A DNA stretch of 5,870 bases, taken from Clostridia bacterium (GTDB lineage Bacteria; Bacillota; Clostridia; Christensenellales; CAG-1252). The notes under the pieces are model-generated. The model ran no database searches. It saw nothing but the letters and a program-made list of their open reading frames with translations, and had not been told where the DNA came from. This document shows positions 1 through 5,734 of the stretch, piece after piece; position 1 is the stretch's first letter, and each line of letters begins with the position of its first letter. Made by a program: the position numbers and the translations under genes. Location: assembly GCA_016296985.1 (NCBI GenBank), contig JAEDHM010000091.1, positions 1 to 5,870 on the forward strand. Reading direction: 5' to 3'.

Positions 1-291
1 AGCAAGCAAAAGGACAAGTCCAACGCTTGAAAGCGTAAGCCACAGAGTGCTTACGTTGGTATAATACCCACCATCTTTTACGTCTGATAGATAATATTTT
101 GTCATAAGCCAAATCGTTACGGCAAAAGCGCAAAGGGCGAGGATACCGCAAATGATTTTCGCTAAGTTGAAATATTTGGAAGCAAACTTATTTATAAGAG
201 CCAAGCAAAGGCCGATAAGTAAGAAAAGCAGGCAAATTCCCAAAAGGGGATAAAAAGTAATTGGGTTGATTTCAGCAATAAAAATATTCAT
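1..291 (-). CDS. TPP-riboswitch-controlled multi-span membrane protein (N-terminal 97 residues; gene continues past the window edge)
   Basis: An open minus-strand frame starts at ATG 291-289 and runs to the window edge without a stop, giving 97 residues. The peptide is strongly hydrophobic. It has one likely span at about residues 12-34 (PLLGICLLFLLIGLCLALI), a second at about 44-63 (IICGILALCAFAVTIWLM), a polar loop (about 64-80, with KDGGYYTN) and a third span entering the edge. No family is recognisable from this portion. It lies directly downstream of a TPP riboswitch, so a thiamine-related role, most likely transport of thiamine or a precursor, is inferred. It could be an ECF S-component such as ThiT with an unusual N-terminal extension, but no ThiT motif is visible. 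The start is the first possible one after an in-frame TAA at 315-313. No Shine-Dalgarno sequence lies near it, because the terminator U-run abuts the ATG. The CDS is near certain; the function is low confidence. Confidence 0.8.
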   Translation of the reverse strand, partial: MNIFIAEINPITFYPLLGICLLFLLIGLCLALINKFASKYFNLAKIICGILALCAFAVTIWLMTKYYLSDVKDGGYYTNVSTLWLTLSSVGLVLLLA

Positions 292-323
292 AAAAAAAAC
301 GACCGCCCGAGATTATAGCGGTC
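292..323 (-). terminator. Riboswitch-controlled intrinsic terminator
   Basis: Read on the minus strand, GACCGC (323-318) pairs with GCGGTC (306-301), with an extra T-G wobble possible inside. The hairpin is followed by G and eight T residues (299-292). This is a standard Rho-independent terminator, and it ends directly at the ATG of the membrane-protein gene. The loop and the first two bases of the 3' arm (315-305) are complementary to the aptamer, which makes this the expression platform of the TPP riboswitch. Ligand binding would free the terminator and stop transcription. Confidence 0.85.
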
Positions 324-325
324 TG

Positions 326-396
326 CTCTCCTTTACCAAGTTTTTTCTTGATCAAGTTCAAAGGGTGTAATCTCAGGCTTTCGCCACCCCCGAGGT
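326..396 (-). promoter_or_regulatory. TPP riboswitch aptamer (THI box)
   Basis: The minus strand carries the conserved THI-box blocks in the right order. They are GGGGGTG after a short P1 strand, a small hairpin ending in CTGAGA (376-371), then ACCCTTTGAACTTGATC, an AAAAAA-looped CAAG/CTTG hairpin, and GGTAAAGGAGAG closing the aptamer. These match the pyrimidine-binding arm (CUGAGA) and the pyrophosphate-binding arm of the family. P1 is short and not cleanly paired by eye. The aptamer sits just after a strong promoter and just before a terminator, so it should repress transcription of the downstream membrane-protein gene when thiamine pyrophosphate is abundant. Confidence 0.93.
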
Positions 397-409
397 ATTA
401 ATTTTCTTC

Positions 410-438
410 ATTATACGATTTTGAAAAAGCTATGTCAA
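410..438 (-). promoter_or_regulatory. Consensus sigma-A promoter for the TPP-riboswitch transcript
   Basis: On the minus strand there is a perfect -35 box TTGACA (438-433), a 17-bp spacer and a perfect -10 box TATAAT (415-410). Transcription would begin near 403, a few bases before the aptamer. A promoter this strong is typical of genes whose output is set by a downstream riboswitch. Confidence 0.92.
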
Positions 439-471
439 GACAAAAGTACAAATTGCCCGAGGTTTTCTCTC

Positions 472-499
472 TTGACTTTTGATATAAAAGAGTAATAAT
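472..499 (+). promoter_or_regulatory. Probable sigma-A promoter for the ABC-protein/protease unit
   Basis: TTGACT (472-477, 5 of 6 consensus bases) is followed 16 bp later by AATAAT (494-499, 5 of 6). The predicted start site lies around 505-508, at or just before the ATG at 508, so the message would be leaderless or nearly so. It is back to back with the riboswitch promoter; the two -35 boxes are 33 bp apart. A competing -10-like TATAAA at 483-488 has no matching -35 box. Confidence 0.6.
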
Positions 500-507
500 A
501 TATCCAT

Positions 508-1620
508 ATGAATACGTTAAAACTGAAAAACATCACACATAATTACTTTGGTGGTGAAAGACCTACCCTAAATTCAGTTTCCGCCACCTTTGAAAGCGGA
601 CTGAATTGTATTTTCGGTTTGTCGGAAAGTGGTAAAAGTACGCTTGCTAAGGTTATTTGCGGTATAGAAAAATTTGAAGGAGAGATATTCCTAAACGATA
701 ATCCAATTGCCACAAGCATAAAAGAAAAAGATATATCCGCATTGCTTTGGGATATGGGGTTAAAAAAACATAGGACGGGAAATTATAATTTAAGCTATCC
801 TTTGAAAATTCGCAAGGTGCCACCGGTTGAAGCAAACGCAAAATGCAAAGCAATCGCTCGCTTTTTTTCAATAGGTGGCGCAATTTTAGAAAACACACCT
901 TTTCACCTCGGTAAAGGAGAAAATGCAAGACTTGCTCTTGCCCGCGCATTTATTCGTGAAAGCAAAATCAAGGTTTTTGACAACCCCTTTGCAGGACTTC
1001 CCACCACCGAAAGAAGAGAACTTTTCGATTTGTTTATAAAGGCGTGCTCAATGTATCCCGATTGCATAATAATTTACGCAACCGACGATATTGACGAAGC
1101 GTGTTGCGCCAAAAACAAAATTTTGTTTTTATCCGATGGCTATGCATTAGCGCAAGATTACTTTATCAATTTAGAAAATAAACCGCCTCATATAGATATC
1201 AAAAAAAGTTTTTGTCCTTTCGGTTCGATTTATCCTGTTAAACTGACGGCGGATTGCAATTTTATTTTGCATACCGAAAACCCGAATTTGGAAGAAGATG
1301 AAGAATATATTCCTCTCTTCGCAAATGCTTTTAAATTCAAGGGTAAGCTTATTGACGATTCATACCTCGGTAGAATTGTAAACGCCTTTATTACCCCTTG
1401 TCGTGTTATACAAAGAGAAAATGGAATCAAGTTTGAAGTTAAAGGATTTTTACGAAAGGGTAAAGAAGGTTTTGTTTTGCTTGAAAATGAAAATAATTAT
1501 TTGTATATAAAAGATACCGGAGAAATGAAAATTGGAGATTTGATTTCCATTGCCATTACCTCTCCCTATCTATTCGATATGGTCAACGGAAGGAGCATTC
1601 TTAATTATGAAGAAAACTAA
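508..1620 (+). CDS. Degenerate ABC-type nucleotide-binding protein, predicted hydrolysis-deficient, with C-terminal TOBE-like region
   Basis: This 370-residue protein aligns along its first ~220 residues with importer ATPases of the MalK/PotA type. Walker A is intact (GLSESGKST, residues 37-45). The other active-site motifs are altered: the Q-loop Gln is W81, the LSGGQ signature is LGKGE (134-138), Walker B ends in VFDNP so the catalytic Glu is N159, the D-loop reads AGLPT (162-166) without its Asp, and the switch His is D193 (in YATDDIDEA). ATP binding is plausible, but hydrolysis as a homodimer is not. Residues ~235-365 have the composition of a TOBE-like beta domain, which is inferred. It might pair with another ATPase (such as that at 5024) or act as a nucleotide-responsive scaffold. 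It is translationally coupled to the downstream protease. The start fits the family N-terminus (MNTLKLKNIT), but no Shine-Dalgarno sequence precedes it. The frame is uninterrupted and the C-terminal region is long, so recent pseudogene decay is unlikely. Confidence 0.85.
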   Translation: MNTLKLKNITHNYFGGERPTLNSVSATFESGLNCIFGLSESGKSTLAKVICGIEKFEGEIFLNDNPIATSIKEKDISALLWDMGLKKHRTGNYNLSYPLKIRKVPPVEANAKCKAIARFFSIGGAILENTPFHLGKGENARLALARAFIRESKIKVFDNPFAGLPTTERRELFDLFIKACSMYPDCIIIYATDDIDEACCAKNKILFLSDGYALAQDYFINLENKPPHIDIKKSFCPFGSIYPVKLTADCNFILHTENPNLEEDEEYIPLFANAFKFKGKLIDDSYLGRIVNAFITPCRVIQRENGIKFEVKGFLRKGKEGFVLLENENNYLYIKDTGEMKIGDLISIAITSPYLFDMVNGRSILNYEEN

Positions 1621-2851
1621 GCTTTTAATTTTGTGCATAGTCATTTTGTCCTTATCCCTTTTGCTTACTTCGTGTATTGTACTACCTAGCGATTTTGCAG
1701 AAAAAGACTATTATGACGATATGGATTTACTTCAACAGGTTTTGCAATTTGTAGACGCCACCTATATTACGGGATTGGATATTGATAAAGCCGACCTTTT
1801 AGCATCTTTGTACGTAGTAAACGGACTTGATGACTTTTCAAACATGTACGCAACTTCATCATTGAAAGGGGCAACGTCCTCAGGATTAGGTCTTTCTTTA
1901 TCCATAAGCAAGTATAACGAATATTACGTAGACTTTATCTATGAAAATTCTCCTGCATCAACTGTATTTGAAGACGGTTTTTCTTTGCGAAGGGGAGATG
2001 AGATATACTCAATAAACGGCGAGCGTGTTTCTGGCCTTGACAGATATTATTTTAATCAGGCAACCGAGGGCGGTGACGGTACCAAACTTGCTTTGACAAT
2101 TAAAAGGGACGGCGTTATCCTCGAACAATCGTATACCTATGAAAAAGCAACCTTTACCACCAAAGAAGTATACTATCAAAATAATCTCGGAGGAACAATA
2201 AGCGACGATTTGGGGTATATTCGCCTTATGTCATTTACGGGAGAGAATACCGTTGAAGATTTTGGAAATGCGGTAACAACTTGGAGAGGAGATAACAACA
2301 AAGGCCTTATCCTTGACCTTCGTGGAAACGGTGGCGGAAACAGTAATATTTTGGCAAAAATCGCTTCCTATTTTGTCAACCTTGGTGACAAAACTTCTCA
2401 ATCAATTTTGAATTTCGAATATAAAGACAACGGAATTGAAAGGATTGCAACAGTTGAAGTTACCGACAAAGACAATTATATCAACGCACCCGTTTACGTT
2501 TTGTGTAATGCTAACACAGCATCTGCCGCCGAAGCATTGATAGGAACAATTCGTGCATTCAACAAAGATAACGGTGTAATTATTGGTCAACCTACCTATG
2601 GAAAAGGCGTTTGTCAAAACGCGCCCTTTACCTTAAAGGACAAATATGGAGAAGAAATTGTTGAGTATCAAATTGCCGTTGTAACTGGTTATTACTATAT
2701 AATCGACGAAAACGTTGAAGGCGGTAAATATAATATTCACCAAAATCCCATAAAGCCTGATTTCCAAATCGAAAAGGCGGATTTATATACCTTGCTTTGC
2801 TATGACGAGGAGATTATAAAGGCTAACGCATTATTTTTAGAAAAAAATTGA
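1607..2851 (+). CDS. S41-family (CtpA-like) PDZ serine protease, lipoprotein
   Basis: This 414-residue protein is predicted to be a membrane-anchored C-terminal-processing peptidase acting outside the cytoplasmic membrane. It has a basic start and hydrophobic signal with lipobox LTSC (lipidated Cys23). A helical segment follows, with LDDFSNMYATS around 74-84 resembling the LDDPYS region of the family. A PDZ domain spans roughly 90-175 (GLGLSLSI, RRGDEIYSINGERV). The peptidase core contains DLRGNGGG (237-244), catalytic Ser306 in NTASAAEA, and catalytic Lys333 with Gln337 in YGKGVCQ, so it looks active. The start at 1607 is chosen because GGAAGGAG (1588-1595) lies 11 bases upstream and the signal peptide begins there. 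An in-frame ATG at 1550 would put 19 unrelated residues in front of the signal. It overlaps the preceding ABC-protein gene by 14 bp, implying coupled translation. Its substrate is unknown. Confidence 0.93.
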   Translation: MKKTKLLILCIVILSLSLLLTSCIVLPSDFAEKDYYDDMDLLQQVLQFVDATYITGLDIDKADLLASLYVVNGLDDFSNMYATSSLKGATSSGLGLSLSISKYNEYYVDFIYENSPASTVFEDGFSLRRGDEIYSINGERVSGLDRYYFNQATEGGDGTKLALTIKRDGVILEQSYTYEKATFTTKEVYYQNNLGGTISDDLGYIRLMSFTGENTVEDFGNAVTTWRGDNNKGLILDLRGNGGGNSNILAKIASYFVNLGDKTSQSILNFEYKDNGIERIATVEVTDKDNYINAPVYVLCNANTASAAEALIGTIRAFNKDNGVIIGQPTYGKGVCQNAPFTLKDKYGEEIVEYQIAVVTGYYYIIDENVEGGKYNIHQNPIKPDFQIEKADLYTLLCYDEEIIKANALFLEKN

Positions 2852-2876
2852 CATTGTATAAATAATATTGTAAAAT
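2848..2876 (+). promoter_or_regulatory. Sigma-A promoter for the TM1266-like/ABC importer operon
   Basis: A perfect -35 box TTGACA (2848-2853) overlaps the TGA stop of the protease gene. It is followed after exactly 17 bp by TAAAAT (2871-2876, 5 of 6 consensus). The predicted start is near 2883. There is little room for another promoter between the terminator at 2942-2969 and the next start codon, so this is the likely origin of the downstream operon. Confidence 0.8.
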
Positions 2877-2881
2877 AAAGT

Positions 2882-2969
2882 TACAACCTGAATCGATGTT
2901 TTTACGGAGAGTAAGTTTGTGTCAATAGTTATGTTTTGTACACCGACACTCTCTTTGTGTCGGTTTTTT
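2882..2969 (+). promoter_or_regulatory. Candidate attenuator leader upstream of the TM1266-like gene
   Basis: The transcript from the promoter at 2848 would first make about 60 bases of leader and then meet a complete intrinsic terminator. GTGTCAA (2919-2925) can pair with TTG-T-ACAC (2936-2943, one bulged T). GGAGAGT (2906-2912) can pair with ACTCTCT (2948-2954), which is part of the terminator 5' arm and loop, so it is a possible antiterminator. GGAGAG also forms a well-spaced ribosome site for a GTG at 2919 that is in frame with the next gene. I do not recognise a known riboswitch class. Regulation by attenuation is inferred from layout and pairing only. Confidence 0.45.
2942..2969 (+). 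terminator. Intrinsic terminator in the leader of the importer operon
   Basis: ACCGACAC (2942-2949) pairs with GTGTCGGT (2957-2964) around the loop TCTCTTT. The stem runs directly into T residues (2964-2969). It can end transcripts from the ABC-protein/protease unit. Because a promoter lies upstream of it, it would also stop transcripts entering the TM1266-like operon unless it is bypassed. No T-run follows it on the minus strand, so it acts in the plus direction only. Confidence 0.85.
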
Positions 2970-2996
2970 GTTAAATTCGTATTAAAGGAATCTATC

Positions 2997-3245
2997 ATGA
3001 AAAGAATCGGAGTAGTAGGAATTGTGGTTGAAGATCGGAACGTCGTCTTGGGAGTGCAAGAAGTACTGTCTTCTTTCAATCACATAATCATTGGTCGTAT
3101 GGGCGTTCCCGACAGAGAAAGCGGTATAAACGCCATAAGTATTATCGTAAAAGGTACGGTTGAAGAAATATCAGCATTGACCGGCAAATTAGGCAGACTT
3201 GGGGTAGCGGTAAAATCAGCCCTTACCACAGTTGACATTAAATAG
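2997..3245 (+). CDS. TM1266-family ACT-like protein (putative iron-only hydrogenase system regulator)
   Basis: This 82-residue protein matches, from memory of the family, the TM1266/TIGR03959 group, small ferredoxin-fold (ACT-like) proteins found near [FeFe]-hydrogenase maturation genes. Visible family features are the opening RIGVVGIVVEDR, the central GRMGVPDRESGINAISIIVKG (residues 33-53), and a helix followed by GRLGVAVKSAL. No DNA-binding domain or Cys cluster is present, so a sensor or adaptor role is more likely than direct DNA binding; its true activity is unproven. The start at 2997 is preceded by AAAGGAA, 7 bases upstream, and gives the usual family length. An upstream in-frame GTG at 2919 would add 26 hydrophobic residues. 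It is the first gene of an importer operon, 10 bp before the solute-binding protein. No hydrogenase gene is visible in this window. Confidence 0.85.
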   Translation: MKRIGVVGIVVEDRNVVLGVQEVLSSFNHIIIGRMGVPDRESGINAISIIVKGTVEEISALTGKLGRLGVAVKSALTTVDIK

Positions 3246-3255
3246 GAGAATAAAT

Positions 3256-4257
3256 ATGAAAAAAATTATCTTAACCTTATTATCAGTAATCATCATCTTG
3301 GTTTTGGCAGTCTCTTTTGTTGCATGTGATAAAGAGGATACAACTAATAAAGAGCTAAAGTTTGTTGTGCCCGATGGTACACCTGCTTTGGCAATTTGCA
3401 ATTTGCTTGGAAAAACTACAATAGGCGATTATTCTATTGACGCTACCATAATTGGCGCTGACACAATCGCAACTCAAATTGGCGGCGGAAAAGCAGATTT
3501 GATTATCGCTCCCACAAATGCCGGCGCAAACTTGATTTCAAAGGGCGCGGATTACAAACTTTTCTCCGTTGCTGTTGAAGGTAGTTTATATCTTATCGGA
3601 AAACCTGTTTCAGAAGGTAACAACGTTATCACGCTCAATGATATCAAGGGCAAAACCATTGCATCAATCGGTCAAAACAATACTCCCGACAGAGTGTTTA
3701 AGTTTATCATTGACAACACCGACGGCGTAACTTACGACGATCAAAAAGACACCATTACTTTTGCTGACGGAAGCGTTACGACAATTGAATGGGCAGCGGA
3801 CGGACCTGCTGCAAAAACAAAATTGTTGCGTGAAGAAAATCCCTGCGATTTTGCTATTGTAGGTGAACCTGCTGCAACTGCATTCGGTACTCCCAACGGT
3901 GGAGGTTTTTCTGCGCGTATGGACTTACAAGCAATGTATAAAGAATGCGCAAATACAACTTTGAATTTCCCTCAAGCATCTTTATTTGTAAAAACAAGTT
4001 TGTTGAATGATACCGCATTTATGAGCGCGCTTGTTGAAAAGCTTAAAGAAAGTCGTGAATGGGTTATTGCAAACCCTACTGAGGTAAGCGCAAAGATGAA
4101 AGATTTGGGAAGCGCAACCGCATTCCCTGCGCCTTCTATTGCAAGATGCAACGTAGTAGTTTCAATTGCAAATACTGCCGAGGTTAAGGCGTCTGTAATT
4201 ACTTACCTCAAACTTATGGTGCCTGCAGTTGATTGGGATAACGTAAATTTGTTTTAA
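3256..4257 (+). CDS. ABC importer solute-binding lipoprotein, NMT1/ThiY-like (NitT/TauT class)
   Basis: This 333-residue extracellular lipoprotein should capture a small substrate for the downstream permease. The signal ends in the lipobox FVAC (lipidated Cys24). The mature part is a two-lobed binding protein with PDGTPAL (39-45) near the pocket, ADLIIAPTNAG (80-90), the hinge-side DIKGKTIASIGQ (129-140), CDFAIVGEPAATA (197-209) and NFPQASLFVK (237-246). These are typical of the nitrate/taurine/thiamine-pyrimidine family. The family includes ThiY, which binds a thiamine pyrimidine precursor, and a thiamine theme would fit the TPP riboswitch nearby. However, sulfonates, nitrate or other ligands cannot be excluded. 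The start at 3256 has AGGAG (3244-3248) 7 bases upstream; an in-frame ATG at 3232 lies inside the previous gene and adds residues before the signal. The stop overlaps the permease start (TAATG). Confidence 0.9.
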   Translation: MKKIILTLLSVIIILVLAVSFVACDKEDTTNKELKFVVPDGTPALAICNLLGKTTIGDYSIDATIIGADTIATQIGGGKADLIIAPTNAGANLISKGADYKLFSVAVEGSLYLIGKPVSEGNNVITLNDIKGKTIASIGQNNTPDRVFKFIIDNTDGVTYDDQKDTITFADGSVTTIEWAADGPAAKTKLLREENPCDFAIVGEPAATAFGTPNGGGFSARMDLQAMYKECANTTLNFPQASLFVKTSLLNDTAFMSALVEKLKESREWVIANPTEVSAKMKDLGSATAFPAPSIARCNVVVSIANTAEVKASVITYLKLMVPAVDWDNVNLF

Positions 4258-5027
4258 TGAAAAATATTTTCAAGGCTAAAAACCGAATAATCGCAAACTT
4301 GCTATACCCAATACTTGCGGTTGTAGTATTGTTTTTCCTTTGGTGGCTTGTTGCTTTTGTTGAAAAAAATCCCCTTATATTGCCTACGCCAATTGAAGTT
4401 TTTGGTTCTTTGGGCGAATTAATGTCGGCAAGCGACTATTGGATATCCACCGGTTATACTTTGCTTCGTACTGTAATTTGTTTTGCAATATCATTTGTTT
4501 TAGCCTTCTTGCTTGCGGCGCTAAGTGGACTTTTCAAGCCACTGTCAAAAATTCTAAACGTGCTTGCATCTTGTTTACGCTCGGCGCCTACCATGGCAAT
4601 TATACTTATCGTTATGCTTTGGCTTGACGAAAACTCTTCCGCCGTAGTCATAGGCTTTTTGATTGCATTCCCCATTCTTTATCAATCTATTTATACCTCA
4701 ATAACTATGGTGGATAAAGATTTGATTGAAATGACAAAAATATTCAAACTTAGGAAAAGAGAGGTGGTTTTGGGTTTATACATACCTCAAATTGCACCCT
4801 CAGTGTTTGACGTATCCGCAAGTACCTTGTCCCTTACCTTAAAGGTGGTTATTGCTTCAGAAGTTATGGCTTACGTAAGAAACAGTATAGGACTTGAAAT
4901 GCAACACGCAAAGTCATCTTTTGAAATCGCTACTTTGCTTGCTTGGACTGTTTTCGCAATCATTATTTCCTTCCTTTTAGAAGGTATTGTTAAGGGGCTT
5001 AAAAAACTTTGGGAGGTAAGAAGATGA
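4257..5027 (+). CDS. ABC importer permease (BPD_transp_1 / SsuC-ThiX type)
   Basis: This 256-residue integral membrane protein forms the channel of the importer, presumably as a homodimer. About six spans are visible, near residues 15-35, 66-90, 100-121, 128-148, 185-205 and 224-244. LPTPIEVFGSL (42-52) follows the first span, as in NitT/TauT permeases. The cytoplasmic coupling (EAA) loop lies at about 157-182 (EMTKIFKLRKREV, then IPQIAPSV); the usual Ala-Ala and Gly are replaced, but the loop is in place. The start ATG shares one base with the stop of the binding-protein gene (TAATG), and no Shine-Dalgarno sequence is seen, so translation probably depends on reinitiation. The end overlaps the ATPase gene by 4 bp (ATGA). 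Confidence 0.93.
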   Translation: MKNIFKAKNRIIANLLYPILAVVVLFFLWWLVAFVEKNPLILPTPIEVFGSLGELMSASDYWISTGYTLLRTVICFAISFVLAFLLAALSGLFKPLSKILNVLASCLRSAPTMAIILIVMLWLDENSSAVVIGFLIAFPILYQSIYTSITMVDKDLIEMTKIFKLRKREVVLGLYIPQIAPSVFDVSASTLSLTLKVVIASEVMAYVRNSIGLEMQHAKSSFEIATLLAWTVFAIIISFLLEGIVKGLKKLWEVRR

Positions 5028-5734
5028 CGAATCTTCAAATAAAAAATCTTACCGCAAAGTACGAAGATAAAATTATCTTTGAAAACTTTAATTGTAATTT
5101 TGATGATGGAAAAGTTACAGTATTGTTGGGTGGCTCGGGTACGGGTAAAACTACTTTGCTTTCAGTTATTGCAAACACCATAAAATATGAAGGAGAAATC
5201 CAAGGTGTAGGCGAGGTGTCCTACGTGTTTCAAAGTGAAAGACTTATACCTACCATTTCAATATATAAAAATCTTGACTTGGTAATAAAAAGATTTTATA
5301 AAGATAAAAAAGAGCGTGAAGCACAAATTGTAAAAATTCTCAATGATCTAGAAATTGAGGAATGTAAAAATCAACTACCCACCGAAATAAGCGGTGGACA
5401 GGCAAAGCGTGTTTCTCTTGCTCGAGCGTTTTTATATCCTTCCCAAACTTTGTTGATGGACGAGCCTTTCAGTAGTTTGGACATAGCCTTAAAAAGTCGG
5501 ATTTGCAAAGTGTTTGACAAACTTGAAAGCGAAAGCCCTAAAACCGTTCTTTACGTAACCCACAGCATAGACGAAGCATTACTTTTAGGGGATAGAATTT
5601 TGGTAATCGATGGAAGGCCTGCTCAAATTGTAGCTGACGTTAGGATAGAAGCGCCGAGAAATGAAAGAGATATTTCCGACGAAAACTTAGGGGAAGAGAG
5701 AAAGCAGTTGCTTTCAGCGCTTGTCAAGTCATAA
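5024..5734 (+). CDS. ABC importer ATPase, catalytically intact (SsuB/TauB/ThiZ type)
   Basis: This 236-residue cytoplasmic ATPase should power the permease encoded just upstream. All motifs are intact: Walker A GGSGTGKTT (36-44), Q-loop Gln70, signature ISGGQ (122-126), Walker B LLMDEP with Asp146 and Glu147, D-loop SSLD (150-153) and switch His180 in YVTHSIDEA. The length is normal for the family, and there is no C-terminal TOBE region. The start at 5024 is chosen over a TTG at 5009 because GGGAGG (5011-5016) lies 7 bases upstream, inside the end of the permease gene, and because ATGA overlap is typical of coupled translation. The gene ends 11 bp inside the 3' end of a convergent gene. Its intact motifs contrast with the degenerate ABC protein at 508, which could in principle form a heterodimer with it, though nothing in the sequence proves that. 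Confidence 0.95.
   Translation: MTNLQIKNLTAKYEDKIIFENFNCNFDDGKVTVLLGGSGTGKTTLLSVIANTIKYEGEIQGVGEVSYVFQSERLIPTISIYKNLDLVIKRFYKDKKEREAQIVKILNDLEIEECKNQLPTEISGGQAKRVSLARAFLYPSQTLLMDEPFSSLDIALKSRICKVFDKLESESPKTVLYVTHSIDEALLLGDRILVIDGRPAQIVADVRIEAPRNERDISDENLGEERKQLLSALVKS

Noticed and set aside
389..463. CCCGAGGT occurring twice (389-396 and 456-463), flanking the riboswitch promoter
   Set aside because: Eight bases only, one copy being part of the aptamer; too short to claim as an operator or repeat without relatives to compare.
653..949. Minus-strand open frames inside the ABC-protein, protease, binding-protein and permease genes
   Set aside because: They lie opposite well-supported genes, have no ribosome sites or recognisable domains, and look like chance frames.
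1550..1606. Longer N-terminus for the S41 protease from ATG 1550
   Set aside because: It adds 19 residues before a clear lipoprotein signal peptide and has no ribosome site; ATG 1607 has GGAAGGAG upstream.
2906..2969. Leader start GGAGAGTA resembling the opening of the THF riboswitch
   Set aside because: Only the first few bases agree; the rest of the leader lacks the family's conserved core and is too short.
3232..3255. Upstream ATG for the solute-binding protein
   Set aside because: It lies inside the TM1266-like gene and precedes the signal peptide; ATG 3256 has AGGAG at ideal spacing.
5009..5023. TTG start for the intact ATPase
   Set aside because: It would translate the ribosome site itself; ATG 5024 fits the family N-terminus and the ATGA overlap.
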